From NCBI GenBank assembly GCA_002378005.1, contig DFQY01000043.1, positions 12,119 to 17,339 on the forward strand: a stretch of 5,221 nt of DNA, in the 5' to 3' direction. Made by a program: the position numbers and the translations under genes. The notes beneath the pieces are model-generated. The model searched no databases, had not been told where the DNA came from, and was given only the letters and a program-made list of their open reading frames with translations. This document shows, piece after piece, positions 4,242-5,221 of this stretch; positions within the stretch are counted from its first letter, which is position 1; each line of letters begins with the position of its first letter. Origin of the DNA: Flavobacteriales bacterium UBA3477 (GTDB lineage: Bacteria > Bacteroidota > Bacteroidia > Flavobacteriales > Schleiferiaceae).

Positions 4242-5221
4242 ATGAGCCATTACGCCTACGTAGTGGCTTTTTTATGCATTATACTCGGCCTCCTCTGTGA
4301 CCGATTCAAGGCGATGCAAGTCTTCGCCGCGCCTGTCCTGCTCCTTATCCTCTCCGGATTCATGGGCATCAAACACATCTACGCCACGGCGGTGAACCCG
4401 TCCATCCTCACAGTGATGGCCCTAATCGCACTGACAGGCGTCCTAAAAAAAACACTCCCATTCCACCGAATCATCGACCTCCTTGGAAACAGCTCCCGAG
4501 GCGTATTGATCAAAAGCTCACTGATCACTGCCACCCTGAGCGGGTTCATCAATAACACCCCGGTAGTAGCGCTACTCATCCCACTGCTCAAATCCAAAGC
4601 CCAAGAGCGTAACTGGAATGTGGGTAGATTTCTCATGCCTCTCTCATTCGCTGCAGTAGCTGGAGGAACTATAACCCTCATAGGTACCTCAACGAACCTT
4701 GTCCTCAATGGACTTATGATTGAAAACGGTATTGAAGGGTTCAAATTCTGGGACTTCTTAATCCCAGGCCTCACCGTAACCGGAGCAGTTCTCCTCACAA
4801 CCATTTTACTAGCCCCCATAGTCCTCAAGCAACAAGAAGAAATAACCTCCTCAGACCAACCCTCAAACCGCCAATACACCACAGAGCTCAAGGTCATTCC
4901 AGGCGGTACTATGGATGGAAAAACCGTGAAGTCTGCCGGACTCAGAAACCTCAACGACCTCTTCCTCGCAGAAATCTACCGCAACGGCGAGTTCATCTCT
5001 CCTGTGACCCCAAAAATGACCCTCCAAGCCAACGACACCCTCTTTTTCACCGGCGCCCTCGACCAAGTAAACGAGCTTCTTGATCTCTTCCCAAAAGGAC
5101 TCAAAACGGTAGAAGAAAAGTTTGAAGTCGATGCACGTCATGACCTCCTCGAAGTTATCGTCCCTAATAACAGTGACCTCATAGGCCGACCTCTAAAACA
5201 AACGAATTTCCGTGCGCGCTA
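4242..5221 (+). CDS. SLC13-family transporter with RCK_C (TrkA-C) domains, 3' end cut off
   Basis: The first 326 codons are present and the frame is open at the window edge. The protein is an inner-membrane permease of the SLC13/DASS (ArsB/NhaD-like) superfamily, whose bacterial members move sulfate, dicarboxylates or other anions, often with sodium. TM1 (about 5-19) ends in CDRFKA, then come TM2 (26-43) and TM3 (52-68). A re-entrant loop carries INNTP (103-107), the SNT-like ion/substrate motif. Next are a helix near 130-147 with GTSTNLV (148-154), and TMs near 171-195. A hydrophilic region from about 210 holds one RCK_C domain (about 211-283, ending TLFFTGALDQVNELL) and the start of a second (from about 299). 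Full-length relatives are about 590 residues, so the remaining RCK_C and the second transmembrane half with its second SNT motif lie beyond the window. The ATG at 4242 is needed to keep TM1. The substrate is unknown. The gap to the upstream gene is 31 bp. Codons are strikingly C-rich. Confidence 0.9.
   Translation, partial: MSHYAYVVAFLCIILGLLCDRFKAMQVFAAPVLLLILSGFMGIKHIYATAVNPSILTVMALIALTGVLKKTLPFHRIIDLLGNSSRGVLIKSSLITATLSGFINNTPVVALLIPLLKSKAQERNWNVGRFLMPLSFAAVAGGTITLIGTSTNLVLNGLMIENGIEGFKFWDFLIPGLTVTGAVLLTTILLAPIVLKQQEEITSSDQPSNRQYTTELKVIPGGTMDGKTVKSAGLRNLNDLFLAEIYRNGEFISPVTPKMTLQANDTLFFTGALDQVNELLDLFPKGLKTVEEKFEVDARHDLLEVIVPNNSDLIGRPLKQTNFRAR
4245..4273 (+). terminator. Terminator-like hairpin overlapping the start of the SLC13 gene
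   Basis: AGCCATTAC (4245-4253) pairs with GTAGTGGCT (4260-4268) as a 9-bp stem with one G-U pair and a 6-nt loop, followed directly by a T-run (4268-4273). This is the classic form of an intrinsic terminator. It lies 34 nt after the glycosyltransferase stop, so it could end that transcript. It also falls within codons 2-11 of the SLC13 gene, so a ribosome initiating at 4242 would cover the 5' arm. It could therefore act as a translation-sensitive attenuator. Confidence 0.65.

Noticed and set aside
4379..5141. Two long open frames on the minus strand (4379-4954 and 4863-5141)
   Set aside because: They are antisense to the clearly coding SLC13 frame, overlap each other, and give low-complexity Ser/Arg/Val- or Glu-rich products with no recognisable domain. 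They arise from the C-rich codon bias.
1..5221. Mobile element, CRISPR array, tRNA/rRNA or toxin-antitoxin pair
   Set aside because: No transposase or integrase motifs, terminal repeats, direct-repeat arrays, tRNA cloverleaf sequences or paired small genes were seen. All space beyond short intergenic regions is filled by five recognisable genes.

Overview
The window looks like Bacteroidota DNA, probably of Flavobacteriales type. This is inferred from three things. The predicted proteins resemble Bacteroidota versions of their families. Promoter-like sites of the Bacteroidota form (TTG, then TAnnTTTG) sit just upstream of several ATG codons. Recognisable Shine-Dalgarno sequences are absent. 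No taxon can be fixed from the sequence alone.

Layout. (1) 23-925, minus strand: a secreted protein of unknown role made of two tandem SnoaL/NTF2-like domains. (2) 926-1158: a divergent intergenic region with a 39-bp imperfect dyad and a near-consensus promoter. (3) 1159-2427, plus strand: a TviB/WbpO-type UDP-N-acetylhexosamine 6-dehydrogenase. (4) 2425-2450: a hairpin terminator shared by the convergent genes on either side. (5) 2455-2940, minus strand: a small cupin related to the C-terminal domain of type II mannose-6-phosphate isomerases. (6) 2941-3097: a divergent promoter region with a perfect 7-bp-arm dyad. (7) 3098-4210, plus strand: a WecA/TagO-like polyprenyl-phosphate sugar-1-phosphate transferase. 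(8) 4242-5221, plus strand, cut by the window edge: an SLC13-family transporter with RCK_C (TrkA-C) domains. A terminator-like hairpin lies over its first codons.

Genes 3, 5 and 7 fit a surface-polysaccharide theme: a nucleotide-sugar uronic acid is made in the cytoplasm, sugar phosphates are handled by the cupin, and glycan assembly is primed on undecaprenyl phosphate at the inner membrane. They alternate in strand, so they form a loose cluster with separate promoters and not one operon. The first and last genes have no visible tie to this pathway.

I found no mobile element, CRISPR array, RNA gene or clear new system. The points most worth a second look are regulatory: a possibly leaderless start for the dehydrogenase gene, and a candidate attenuator at the start of the transporter gene.
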